Source: Candidatus Cloacimonadota bacterium
Lineage (GTDB): Bacteria > Cloacimonadota > Cloacimonadia > Cloacimonadales > TCS61
NCBI GenBank assembly: GCA_030668345.1
Contig: DAOUUD010000127.1
Location: forward strand, 1 to 5,484
Length of the DNA stretch: 5,484 nt
Reading direction: 5' to 3'
Shown here: positions 1 to 5,484 of the stretch, piece by piece
Numbering within the stretch: position 1 is the first letter of the stretch
Layout of the letters: every line of letters starts with the position of its first letter
The notes under the pieces: model-generated
Database searches by the model: none
Told to the model about the DNA's origin: nothing
Seen by the model: only the letters and a program-made list of their open reading frames with translations
Made by a program: the position numbers and the translations under genes

Positions 1-1
1 A

Positions 2-751
2 CAGCAGATCACGGGTAAGGGAATAGATATTATGCTTGCCATCGATGTGAGCGGTAGCATGAAAGCCGTGGACTTCCAACCCAAAAACCGTCTGGAAGCA
101 GCCAAAAAAGTCGCTATAGATTTCATCGATCACCGTCACAATGACCGTATCGGTCTTATTGTTTTCTCGGAAAATGCCTACACTCAATGCCCACTCACGC
201 TCGATTATAATATCCTCATGACCATCATGACAGATATGAAGATAAATGAAGAAGCCAGCGGAACAGCGATCGGTATGGGTCTGGCAACAGCAGTTGCCAG
301 ATTGAAAGATTCAGAAGCAAAATCGAAAGTAATAATACTGATAACCGATGGACGCAATAATGCCGGTGAGATAGATCCCTTTACCGCTGCTGATCTGGCT
401 GCCACTTTTGGAGTAAAGGTTTATTGTGTGGGCGTTGGCAGTAAAGGTCTGGTGGACTACCCGTTCCAAACTCCTTTTGGCATCAGGTACCAGAAAGTAA
501 ATATAGAAATGGACATGAACACACTTAATAAGATCGCCGAGATAACAGGTTCGGAAAGAGCCAGATTAGCTACCAACACTGCTGAACTGAAAGCTATTAT
601 AGAATATATTGACAAATTGGAAAAAACAGAATTAAAGATAAACGATTATTATATTTACCAGGAGCTTTTCTGGAAATATTTAATTTTTGCTTTTGTGATA
701 ATTTTATTAGAATTTTCGTTCAGGATCGTGATAAGGAAGGAAATACCGTGA
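2..751 (+). CDS. batA: BatA, VWA-domain membrane protein (5' partial)
   Basis: This is the first VWA protein of the Bat operon, and its 5' end lies outside the window. The frame is open from base 2 (QQITGKGIDI...). The ATG at 32 falls inside the first strand of the VWA fold, so it is not the start; N-terminal membrane segments must lie upstream. Counting that Met as 1, the MIDAS metal site is complete: D5-x-S7-x-S9, T78 (in SGTAIGMG) and D106 (ITDG). The family motif TQCPLT is at 51-56. The YPFQTPFG and YQKV block at 143-156 is typical of BatA and separates it from BatB. A membrane helix at about 215-233 is followed by a short basic tail (RIVIRKEIP), which places the VWA domain in the periplasm. 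The gene is followed by batB after 9 bases. One oddity is the region after the VWA fold, GSERARLAT (173-181), where I expect aromatic residues from family memory. The BatA identity is strong; the function within the complex is inferred. Confidence 0.93.
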   Translation, partial: QQITGKGIDIMLAIDVSGSMKAVDFQPKNRLEAAKKVAIDFIDHRHNDRIGLIVFSENAYTQCPLTLDYNILMTIMTDMKINEEASGTAIGMGLATAVARLKDSEAKSKVIILITDGRNNAGEIDPFTAADLAATFGVKVYCVGVGSKGLVDYPFQTPFGIRYQKVNIEMDMNTLNKIAEITGSERARLATNTAELKAIIEYIDKLEKTELKINDYYIYQELFWKYLIFAFVIILLEFSFRIVIRKEIP

Positions 752-754
752 GGG
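750..754 (+). promoter_or_regulatory. Ribosome binding site of batB
   Basis: GAGGG overlaps the batA stop codon (TGA 749-751) and ends 6 bases before the ATG at 761. It supports that start and suggests translational coupling of batA and batB. It is part of an AGGGTAAT octamer that recurs before batC and batD. Confidence 0.7.
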
Positions 755-760
755 TAATTT

Positions 761-1774
761 ATGCATTGGGGTAATCCGTATATTCTGTTTCTTTTACTGC
801 TTGTTCCCCTGTTCGTTATTCTTCTGGGAGTAGCGGCACACAACAGGAAAAAGCAGTTCAGCAACTTCGCAGATAAGAAATTTTATGACTATTATATGCA
901 GCAATTTTCTTTCTTTCATTGGTCTTTGAAGAATGTAATTTTCATCATGGCTGTTTTCTTCCTGATAATTGCTTTAGCTCGTCCCCGCTGGAATAAAGAA
1001 GTACAGATCGTGAAGAAGGAAGGCATCGATATCGTGGTTGCAATCGATGTTTCCAAAAGCATGGACGCACAGGATATTCAACCCAGCCGTATCGAACGTG
1101 CAAAAGATCAGATATCACTTTTCATAGATCAACTGAAAGGTGATCGCATTGCTATCGTTGCTTTTGCCGGAAAGAGCTTTGTACAGTGCCCGTTAACCAA
1201 CGATTATGGTGCAGCCAAGCTCTTTTTAAACCTGCTGGATACAGAAACGGTACCCTCCTATGGAACCGATATCGGTGGTGCTATTACCAGGGCAGTTTCC
1301 CTGTTTGGTGAAGATGAAAAACACAAAGTCATCATCGTAGTAAGCGATGGAGAAGACCTGGAAGAAAATGCTGTAAAAATAGCTGAGGAAACTGCCAGAA
1401 AGAACACTATTATCTACACACTTGGTGTAGGTTCGCCGGAAGGAAGCACTATCCCTGTTCGGGATGCATCGGGCAATGTAGTCTATGCCAAAGATGATAA
1501 AGGTGATATTATTTTCACAAAATTGGATATTAGCATTCTTACAAAGATCGCCAAAACTGGAAACGGTCGCTTCTTCCCTATCACACCCCGTCAATCAGAG
1601 ATCTTCGAGATCATGAAAAATATCAATGCTATCGAGAAGAAAAAAATCGATTCACGTGAATTCACCCGCTATAAAGAACAGTACAAATACTTTGCTATTG
1701 CGGCTTTATTGCTTTTACTCATCGAATCTTATATTCTGTATAAGAAGAAAGCTAAATTCAAAAGGGTAATATAA
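761..1774 (+). CDS. batB: BatB, VWA-domain inner-membrane protein
   Basis: This is the second VWA protein of the operon, 337 residues, a normal BatB length. Membrane helices are at about 7-26, 57-74 and 309-327. The loop between the first two is basic (HNRKKQ) and so is the C-terminal tail (YKKKAKFKR), so both should be cytoplasmic and the VWA domain (about 87-290) periplasmic. The MIDAS site is complete: D96-V-S98-K-S100, T169 (YGTD) and D196 (VVSDG). The motif VQCPLT (141-146) matches TQCPLT in BatA, which points to an ancient tandem duplication. The insert at about 228-254 (IPVRDASGNVVYAKDD and following) and the TGNGRFF block at 267-272 are BatB hallmarks. Other VWA proteins such as the YfbK/TerF types lack this layout. 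VWA domains usually bind protein partners through a divalent cation; the partners here are probably BatA, BatC and BatD (inference). The start is fixed by GAGGG just upstream. The stop is one base from batC. Confidence 0.95.
   Translation: MHWGNPYILFLLLLVPLFVILLGVAAHNRKKQFSNFADKKFYDYYMQQFSFFHWSLKNVIFIMAVFFLIIALARPRWNKEVQIVKKEGIDIVVAIDVSKSMDAQDIQPSRIERAKDQISLFIDQLKGDRIAIVAFAGKSFVQCPLTNDYGAAKLFLNLLDTETVPSYGTDIGGAITRAVSLFGEDEKHKVIIVVSDGEDLEENAVKIAEETARKNTIIYTLGVGSPEGSTIPVRDASGNVVYAKDDKGDIIFTKLDISILTKIAKTGNGRFFPITPRQSEIFEIMKNINAIEKKKIDSREFTRYKEQYKYFAIAALLLLLIESYILYKKKAKFKRVI
1763..1770 (+). promoter_or_regulatory. Ribosome binding site of batC (AGGGTAAT)
   Basis: AGGG sits within the last codons of batB, with 9 bases between GGG and the ATG at 1776. 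The octamer is identical to those before batB (751-758) and batD (2516-2523). Because the site lies inside the upstream coding region, batC translation is probably coupled to batB. Confidence 0.6.
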
Positions 1775-1775
1775 A

Positions 1776-2513
1776 ATGGATAATAAAATCTTATTTATAT
1801 TTCTCACATCTTTATTTTTATCTGTAAGTGTTATTCTATCTGCAGAAATTCTAACTTACGATAAAGCCATCCAGAATATGAAAGGAATTAAACATTATGA
1901 TAAAAATAATTTCCAGGATTCCGAGAAAAAGTTCAGCGATAATGCCGTAAGGTATCCCGATGATAGCCGATTGCACTTCAACCAGGGAAATGCTCAATAC
2001 AAAAACGGAAAGCTTGAAGATGCCGAGCATTCCTACAATCTCACCCTGAAAAATCAGGATTTTAGTGAAACATCAAAAGCCTTACAGAACCTGGGTAATG
2101 TAAAATTCCAGCAGAAAGATTACAAGAAAGCAATCGAGCACTACCGCAACTCTCTAATTGAAGACCCTAATAACATGGATGCACGTTATAATTATGAACT
2201 GGCAGCAAAGATGCTGCAGCGTCAACAGCAGGAAAAACAACAGCAAAATGAGAACGACGAAAATATAGATCAGGAAAAAAAAGAACAACAGAAAGATCAG
2301 CAGCAGCAGGATCAGCAGGATGATCAACAGAAACAACAGCAGGATAAACAAGAGCAGCAACAAAATGAACAGCAGCAGGACATGAAAAAAGAGCAGAAAA
2401 AAGAAGATGCTGAAAAAATGTTGAAAGCCCTGCTGCAAAAAGAAAAAGAAGAGATGAAAAAAGAAAAACAAAAAATGAATGTTGACAAAGCAAAACGTGG
2501 TAAATACTGGTAA
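1776..2513 (+). CDS. batC: BatC, secreted TPR protein with Gln-rich tail
   Basis: This TPR scaffold protein of the Bat operon has 245 residues. A hydrophobic signal peptide covers about 1-23 (core LFIFLTSLFLSVSVIL), with a likely cleavage site after SA. No cysteine follows, so it is not a lipoprotein. About three TPR units span 33-136, with classic pieces such as LHFNQGNAQYKNGKLEDA (66-83) and LQNLGNVKFQQKDYKKAI (103-120), the latter leading into YRNSLIEDPNN. From 148 to 201 the protein becomes a low-complexity hydrophilic tract, 28 Gln in 54 residues, the rest nearly all D, E, K and N. A charged helix (about 207-234) and a short end, GKYW, follow; a Trp-terminated tail is common in BatC. The protein is likely periplasmic, where TPRs would bind BatB or other partners (inference). 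It starts one base after the batB stop. BatC identity rests on the TPR fold, the tail and the position between batB and batD. Confidence 0.88.
   Translation: MDNKILFIFLTSLFLSVSVILSAEILTYDKAIQNMKGIKHYDKNNFQDSEKKFSDNAVRYPDDSRLHFNQGNAQYKNGKLEDAEHSYNLTLKNQDFSETSKALQNLGNVKFQQKDYKKAIEHYRNSLIEDPNNMDARYNYELAAKMLQRQQQEKQQQNENDENIDQEKKEQQKDQQQQDQQDDQQKQQQDKQEQQQNEQQQDMKKEQKKEDAEKMLKALLQKEKEEMKKEKQKMNVDKAKRGKYW
2217..2378 (+). repeat. Imperfect CAG/CAA tract encoding Gln-rich region of BatC
   Basis: This stretch is dominated by CAG and CAA codons broken by GAT, AAA and GAA, for example cagcagcaggatcagcagga near 2299. It encodes BatC residues 148-201. The repeat is irregular at the DNA level, with the longest pure Gln run being four codons. 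Its length could vary between strains by in-frame slippage without breaking the gene. The long hydrophobic reverse-strand frames over this stretch are by-products of the skewed composition. Confidence 0.75.
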
Positions 2514-2515
2514 AC

Positions 2516-2523
2516 AGGGTAAT
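2516..2523 (+). promoter_or_regulatory. Ribosome binding site deciding the batD start (AGGGTAAT)
   Basis: The octamer lies in the 16-base gap after the batC stop, with 10 bases between GGG and the ATG at 2530. It favours 2530 over the in-frame ATG at 2479. The earlier ATG would overlap batC by 35 bases and put 17 polar residues in front of the signal peptide. Confidence 0.65.
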
Positions 2524-2529
2524 GTTAAC

Positions 2530-4314
2530 ATGATAAGAAATATAATAATTACAGTATTGTTGCTGGTTCTCACCACTATGCTTCTGGCGAACGATATTGT
2601 GGTGGAATCTTACGTGGACAAGACAAAGATCGGCTTGCAGGATCAATTGAAATTCACCATCGAATTCTCCGGGGAGAAAGCCGGTGAAATTGCCACACCG
2701 GATATTCCAGAGATCGATAACTTTAGAAATATGGGGGTTTCTTCTTCCTCATCATCATCTTATTCGATAATCAATGGTAAAATGACCTCAAAAATAAGAA
2801 AGAGCTTTAACTATACCCTGCAGCCAAACCGCACGGGAAATTTCATCATTCCACCTATTACTTTGAAAGCAAAGGACAAAACATTTACCACTCAACCTAT
2901 CTCCATAAAAGTGGTGGATGGCACCACGGAACCTCTTCCGCAAACTTCCAGGCAATTCACCAGAGATGACAGTCCCGGGAAATTGGAAGATAATCTTTTT
3001 GTACTGGCAGAAGTAGATAAAAAGAATATTTTCAAAGGTGAGCCGATAACAGTAGAGTTTTCGCTTTATACACGTTATGATCCTTACGATATAAATGATC
3101 TTTCTTTTAGTTCGGAACCTGTTTTCAATGGTTTTTGGAACGAGGTCAGTTTTCGAGCAAAAAGAATAGGTTTTTCCAGCGCTACATTAAATGAGCAGCG
3201 TTATCATAAAATGCCGTTGATCAGGTTGGTGCTTATTCCTACCCGCACCGGCACACTGGAAATATCTTCACTGGAAATGCTGGTTGATGTGCGCATCCAA
3301 TCCAGAAGTTTTTTTGATTTTGGTTCCACAAAAAGATATTCTATCAAAAGCAAACCAATATACATAAATGTAAAAGAATTACCTTATGAAAACCACCCAA
3401 ACGGGTTCTCCGGTGCGGTAGGACAATACACATTATCCAGCAGTACAAGTGATACCGAGCTTAAAGTTGGAGATTCCTTTACTTATACTTTGAATATAAA
3501 AGGAATTGGCAACCTGAAGCAGTTTGAAGTTCCTGCTCTACCCGAGATCAATAATTTACGTTTCCTTGATCCGGAAATTTCTACAAAGATAAATGAAGAT
3601 AAGAAATCAGGAACAAAAACGATAAAATATCTAGTAATCGCACAGGAAAAGGGAGTATTTAAAATCCCACCCATTATTTTTTCCTACTTTGATCCTTACC
3701 AGAAAAAATATATCATCAAGCAAACCCGTGAATATACTTTGGATGTGCAGGAAGGCGATATGACCTATATCTCCAGCAGTGCTGCTCAATCTTCTGTAGA
3801 ACGGGAAGGAGCAGATATCGGTTTTATTATCACCGAAATTAAACTGAAAGATAATACAATTTATTTTGCTGAGTTCGGTTACTGGTTGTTCTGGTTAGCA
3901 TTTATTTTACTGCTGCCTGTATCTTATATTTATGCAAATGAACGTCAGAAACTTAGTGGTAACCTCAATTATCAAAGGCAGAAACAGGCAAACAAGATTT
4001 TACGTAAATACATGAAAGCTGCTACCGCTCATGCCGGTAAAGGACAGATCGAATTTTATTCTGCTGCTCAACTGGGACTCAGCAGTTACCTGGCAGATAA
4101 ATTAAAAATACCACGCGGAAGTTCTACAGATCAACTTCTTACCGAAGTACAAAAAAGAACCGACTCCCCTGACATTTCAGAAAAGATCAGTACCCTTTTG
4201 GAGAAATGTGATCAATCCCGTTTTATGCCGGGTGGTTTTTCCCGCGAAAATATCGAGAATGACTTTAATTTCCTGAAAGAAATAATTGCTGATATATCTA
4301 AAACAAAGATATGA
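2530..4314 (+). CDS. batD: BatD, exported membrane-anchored protein
   Basis: This is the large BatD protein of the operon, 594 residues from the chosen start. The start at 2530 is preferred because it gives a clean signal peptide (1-20, MIRNIIITVLLLVLTTMLLA) and has AGGGTAAT upstream. The mature protein opens with the family pattern of a beta-rich region (VESYVDKTKIGLQDQL, 25-40). A Ser-rich stretch (71-77) before YSIINGK follows, then YTLQPNRTGNFIIPP (95-109). This YxLxPxxxGxFxIPP motif is a BatD hallmark and recurs loosely as YLVIAQEKGVFKIPP at 367-381, which suggests repeated Ig-like beta domains. One membrane helix at about 450-468 is followed by basic residues (NERQKL), so the last 125 or so residues form a cytoplasmic, mostly helical tail. 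That tail could contact a cytoplasmic ATPase such as MoxR, but this is inference. No enzymatic motif is visible. It is followed by batE after 7 bases. Confidence 0.93.
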   Translation: MIRNIIITVLLLVLTTMLLANDIVVESYVDKTKIGLQDQLKFTIEFSGEKAGEIATPDIPEIDNFRNMGVSSSSSSSYSIINGKMTSKIRKSFNYTLQPNRTGNFIIPPITLKAKDKTFTTQPISIKVVDGTTEPLPQTSRQFTRDDSPGKLEDNLFVLAEVDKKNIFKGEPITVEFSLYTRYDPYDINDLSFSSEPVFNGFWNEVSFRAKRIGFSSATLNEQRYHKMPLIRLVLIPTRTGTLEISSLEMLVDVRIQSRSFFDFGSTKRYSIKSKPIYINVKELPYENHPNGFSGAVGQYTLSSSTSDTELKVGDSFTYTLNIKGIGNLKQFEVPALPEINNLRFLDPEISTKINEDKKSGTKTIKYLVIAQEKGVFKIPPIIFSYFDPYQKKYIIKQTREYTLDVQEGDMTYISSSAAQSSVEREGADIGFIITEIKLKDNTIYFAEFGYWLFWLAFILLLPVSYIYANERQKLSGNLNYQRQKQANKILRKYMKAATAHAGKGQIEFYSAAQLGLSSYLADKLKIPRGSSTDQLLTEVQKRTDSPDISEKISTLLEKCDQSRFMPGGFSRENIENDFNFLKEIIADISKTKI

Positions 4315-4317
4315 GGA
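4313..4317 (+). promoter_or_regulatory. Ribosome binding site deciding the batE start
   Basis: GAGGA overlaps the batD stop codon (TGA 4312-4314) and lies 4 bases before the ATG at 4322. It favours that ATG over an upstream in-frame TTG at 4286, which would add 12 polar residues before the signal sequence and has no such site. Confidence 0.6.
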
Positions 4318-4321
4318 ACTG

Positions 4322-5086
4322 ATGAAAAAGCTGATCTTAATCTTATTAATTATTACCTTCAATTTACTTCTGTGGGGTGAATCAAAGATAGATGAAGTGT
4401 TTCAAAATGCATTGCACGAATATGAAACAAATAATTATGAAAATGCTTTGAGAGATTTTCTAAGCATCGAAAATGAAGGTCTGATAAATGCAGATCTTTT
4501 TTATAATATAGGAAATTGTCATTTCCGGATTCATCAAATTGGAAGATCGATACTTTATTACAAAAAAGCCCTCAAGATCGAATCTGACCATACCAGCGCC
4601 AGGAAAAACCTGGAATTTGCACTGACCTTAACCAAAGATAAACAGGAAATCGACTCAGAAGATGTCATCCGCTCTTTCTGGGAGAAACTATTCGATTCAC
4701 TTTCTATTAATCTGTTAGCTGTTATTGTACTTATCATTTTTTGTCTTATTATCTTGCTTACCTGTTTTATGATAGTTTATTACCGTAATCGTGAAAGAAC
4801 GGTTCCCATCTTCATTACAACTGTTCTCATTTTTTTCCTGCTCATCTTTCTGCTGCTCGGTTTCCTTAAATGGCGAGCTTATCATTTCCGGAATGAGGGC
4901 GTTATACTCACTCCTTCTGCCATCGGTTACAGTGGACCAAGCGAAGATTTCACGCGTGTTTTTACTGTTCACGAAGGTATGGTATTTGAAGTGGAGAGAG
5001 AAGAGAATAACTGGAGCTTGATAAAACTTCCCAATGGACTGGGCGGCTGGGTTCATAAAGAATCTTTTGAATTGATCAAACTATAA
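4322..5086 (+). CDS. batE: BatE, TPR / two-TM / SH3b protein
   Basis: This is the last Bat protein, 254 residues. A signal sequence at about 1-19 (MKKLILILLIITFNLLLWG) is followed by two TPR-like units at about 23-90, with NADLFYNIGNCHFRIHQIG at 56-74 and the next helix (ILYYKKALKIE) ending the pair. Two membrane helices follow, at about 130-153 and 162-183, joined by a short basic loop (YYRNRER). By the positive-inside rule that loop is cytoplasmic, so both the TPR region and the C-terminus are periplasmic. The C-terminal part (about 193-252) is a bacterial SH3-like domain: GVILTPSAIGYSGPSED, then VHEGMVFEVEREENNWSLIKL, closing with GGWVHKESFELI. Such domains often bind peptidoglycan or peptides, so BatE may tie the complex to the cell wall (inference). 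The start at 4322 is supported by GAGGA and by the signal peptide. The downstream peptidase gene begins 8 bases after the stop. Confidence 0.9.
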   Translation: MKKLILILLIITFNLLLWGESKIDEVFQNALHEYETNNYENALRDFLSIENEGLINADLFYNIGNCHFRIHQIGRSILYYKKALKIESDHTSARKNLEFALTLTKDKQEIDSEDVIRSFWEKLFDSLSINLLAVIVLIIFCLIILLTCFMIVYYRNRERTVPIFITTVLIFFLLIFLLLGFLKWRAYHFRNEGVILTPSAIGYSGPSEDFTRVFTVHEGMVFEVEREENNWSLIKLPNGLGGWVHKESFELIKL

Positions 5087-5094
5087 ATCAATAA

Positions 5095-5484
5095 ATGAAA
5101 TACCTGCTTATTTTTTTTTTCATGGCACTCGCTCTATCAATTATGGCAGAAGATATTTTAACTTTGCAGGGAAATGCAACTCAGGGTGGCGTTCTGGTTG
5201 GAAAAGTTTCTTCCAGAGTTGAGAAAATCTTCTTAGATTACCAGGAAATACCGCTTATGGAAAATATTTTTATCATCGGTTTCGATCGCGACGCTAAGCT
5301 CCGTCATATTTTAACCCTGGTAATGCAAAATGGGCAAATGGAAACGACTGAATTTCACCTAACCAGGCGGGAATATGAAACTCAAAGAATTGATAATATC
5401 CCTCCTGAGTATCTTGAAGACCCCAAAGATAAAGATATAATAGATAGGATTAAACGTGAATCTGCAACACTGCAAGAGTTCCGG
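5095..5484 (+). CDS. M23-family peptidase, N-terminal part (3' partial)
   Basis: An open frame of 130 codons starts at the ATG at 5095 and continues past the window edge. Residues 1-18 (MKYLLIFFFMALALSIMA) form a signal peptide with a likely cut before EDIL. The rest resembles the non-catalytic N-terminal domain of a class of M23 peptidases: QGGVLVGKV (28-36), an IIGFDRDA block (59-66), then LTRREYETQRIDNIPP (88-103) and a charged helix IIDRIKRESATLQ (113-125). The R-EY--QRI---PP pattern is the most telling. The zinc-binding HxxxD and HxH motifs would lie beyond the window, so activity cannot be checked. M23 enzymes cut cross-links in peptidoglycan from the periplasmic side. The gene is probably co-transcribed with batE. 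No Shine-Dalgarno sequence precedes it (aaatcaata before the ATG). Ten T in a row lie within the signal peptide codons. The assignment comes from recognised sequence pattern only. Confidence 0.75.
   Translation, partial: MKYLLIFFFMALALSIMAEDILTLQGNATQGGVLVGKVSSRVEKIFLDYQEIPLMENIFIIGFDRDAKLRHILTLVMQNGQMETTEFHLTRREYETQRIDNIPPEYLEDPKDKDIIDRIKRESATLQEFR
5111..5120 (+). repeat. Ten-T homopolymer in the signal peptide of the M23 gene
   Basis: Ten consecutive T encode part of the Ile-Phe-Phe-Phe core of the signal peptide. Loss of one T would bring a TAA into frame at 5159-5161, and gain of one T would bring a TGA into frame at 5220-5222. A one-base change therefore ends the protein early. The as-read length of ten keeps the gene open. 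Confidence 0.85.

Noticed and set aside
32..34. ATG at 32 as the start of batA
   Set aside because: It lies inside the first strand of the VWA fold, and the frame is open and family-like upstream (KGIDI) to the window edge. The true start is outside the window.
2479..2529. In-frame upstream ATG for batD at 2479
   Set aside because: It would overlap batC by 35 bases, add 17 polar residues before a clean signal peptide, and ignore the ribosome binding site at 2516.
2154..2646. Long reverse-strand frames with Leu/Ile/Phe-rich or Ala/Val-rich products opposite batC
   Set aside because: They are by-products of the CAG/CAA- and AAA/GAA-rich composition on the + strand. They have no family resemblance and lie opposite a confident gene.
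2665..2927. Three small inverted repeats in early batD: TTCTCC/GGAGAA (2665-2678), CCGGTG/CACCGG (2681-2701), GTGGTG/CACCAC (2911-2927)
   Set aside because: Six-base stems with short loops are expected roughly nine times in a window this size by a simple random estimate. They lie within conserved coding sequence and are not followed by T runs.
4286..4321. TTG at 4286 as the start of batE
   Set aside because: It would overlap batD by 29 bases and put polar residues before the signal sequence. The ATG at 4322 has GAGGA just upstream.
4715..5056. Reverse-strand frame 4715-5056 and + strand alternate frame 4791-5021 inside batE
   Set aside because: Both lie inside the TM and SH3b coding part of batE, have no recognisable domain, and follow from its codon composition.
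5068..5094. Promoter-like TATAAA before the peptidase gene
   Set aside because: A TATAAA-like hexamer overlaps the batE stop, but no -35 box is seen at a suitable distance, and such hexamers are common in AT-rich DNA.
5098..5120. AAATA/TATTT hairpin followed by T run as a terminator after batE
   Set aside because: The stem is only five A/T pairs and lies inside the peptidase gene, so it is too weak for a credible intrinsic terminator.

Overview
The window holds a nearly complete Bat (Bacteroides aerotolerance) operon, all on the + strand, in the order batA (5' end outside the window), batB, batC, batD, batE. The 5' part of an M23-family peptidase gene follows and runs off the right edge. Coding density is almost total. 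The gaps between genes are 9, 1, 16, 7 and 8 bases, and there is no gene-free stretch over 300 bases. I see no tRNA, rRNA, CRISPR array, insertion sequence or convincing promoter or terminator. The operon promoter, and probably a moxR-type ATPase gene that usually leads such operons, should lie left of position 1.

Layout: 2-751 is a VWA-domain protein with a C-terminal membrane anchor (BatA). 761-1774 is a second VWA protein with two N-terminal and one C-terminal membrane segments (BatB). 1776-2513 is a secreted TPR protein with a glutamine-rich tail (BatC). 2530-4314 is a large exported protein with one late membrane segment and a cytoplasmic tail (BatD). 4322-5086 is a TPR / two-TM / SH3b protein (BatE). 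5095-5484 is a signal peptide plus the N-terminal non-catalytic domain of an M23 peptidase.

How they may work together: signal peptides and the positive-inside rule place both VWA domains, the TPR domains of BatC and BatE, the BatD N-terminal region and the BatE SH3 domain outside the inner membrane. Only short basic tails, one loop and the helical BatD C-terminus would be cytoplasmic. This suggests an inner-membrane complex with two metal-dependent VWA adhesion modules, TPR scaffolds and a possible cell-wall-binding module, plus a co-transcribed cell-wall hydrolase. The true function of Bat proteins is unsettled. They were named for aerotolerance in Bacteroides, but a general envelope role is also possible.

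Organism: an AT-rich Gram-negative bacterium. The five-gene A-B-C-D-E order fits the Bacteroidota/FCB group, and relatives such as Cloacimonadota are plausible, but this is inference and not a firm assignment. I did not find a clearly undescribed system. The points most worth checking are a ten-T tract in the signal peptide of the peptidase, a repeated AGGGTAAT motif before three start codons, and the link between the Bat operon and a cell-wall peptidase.
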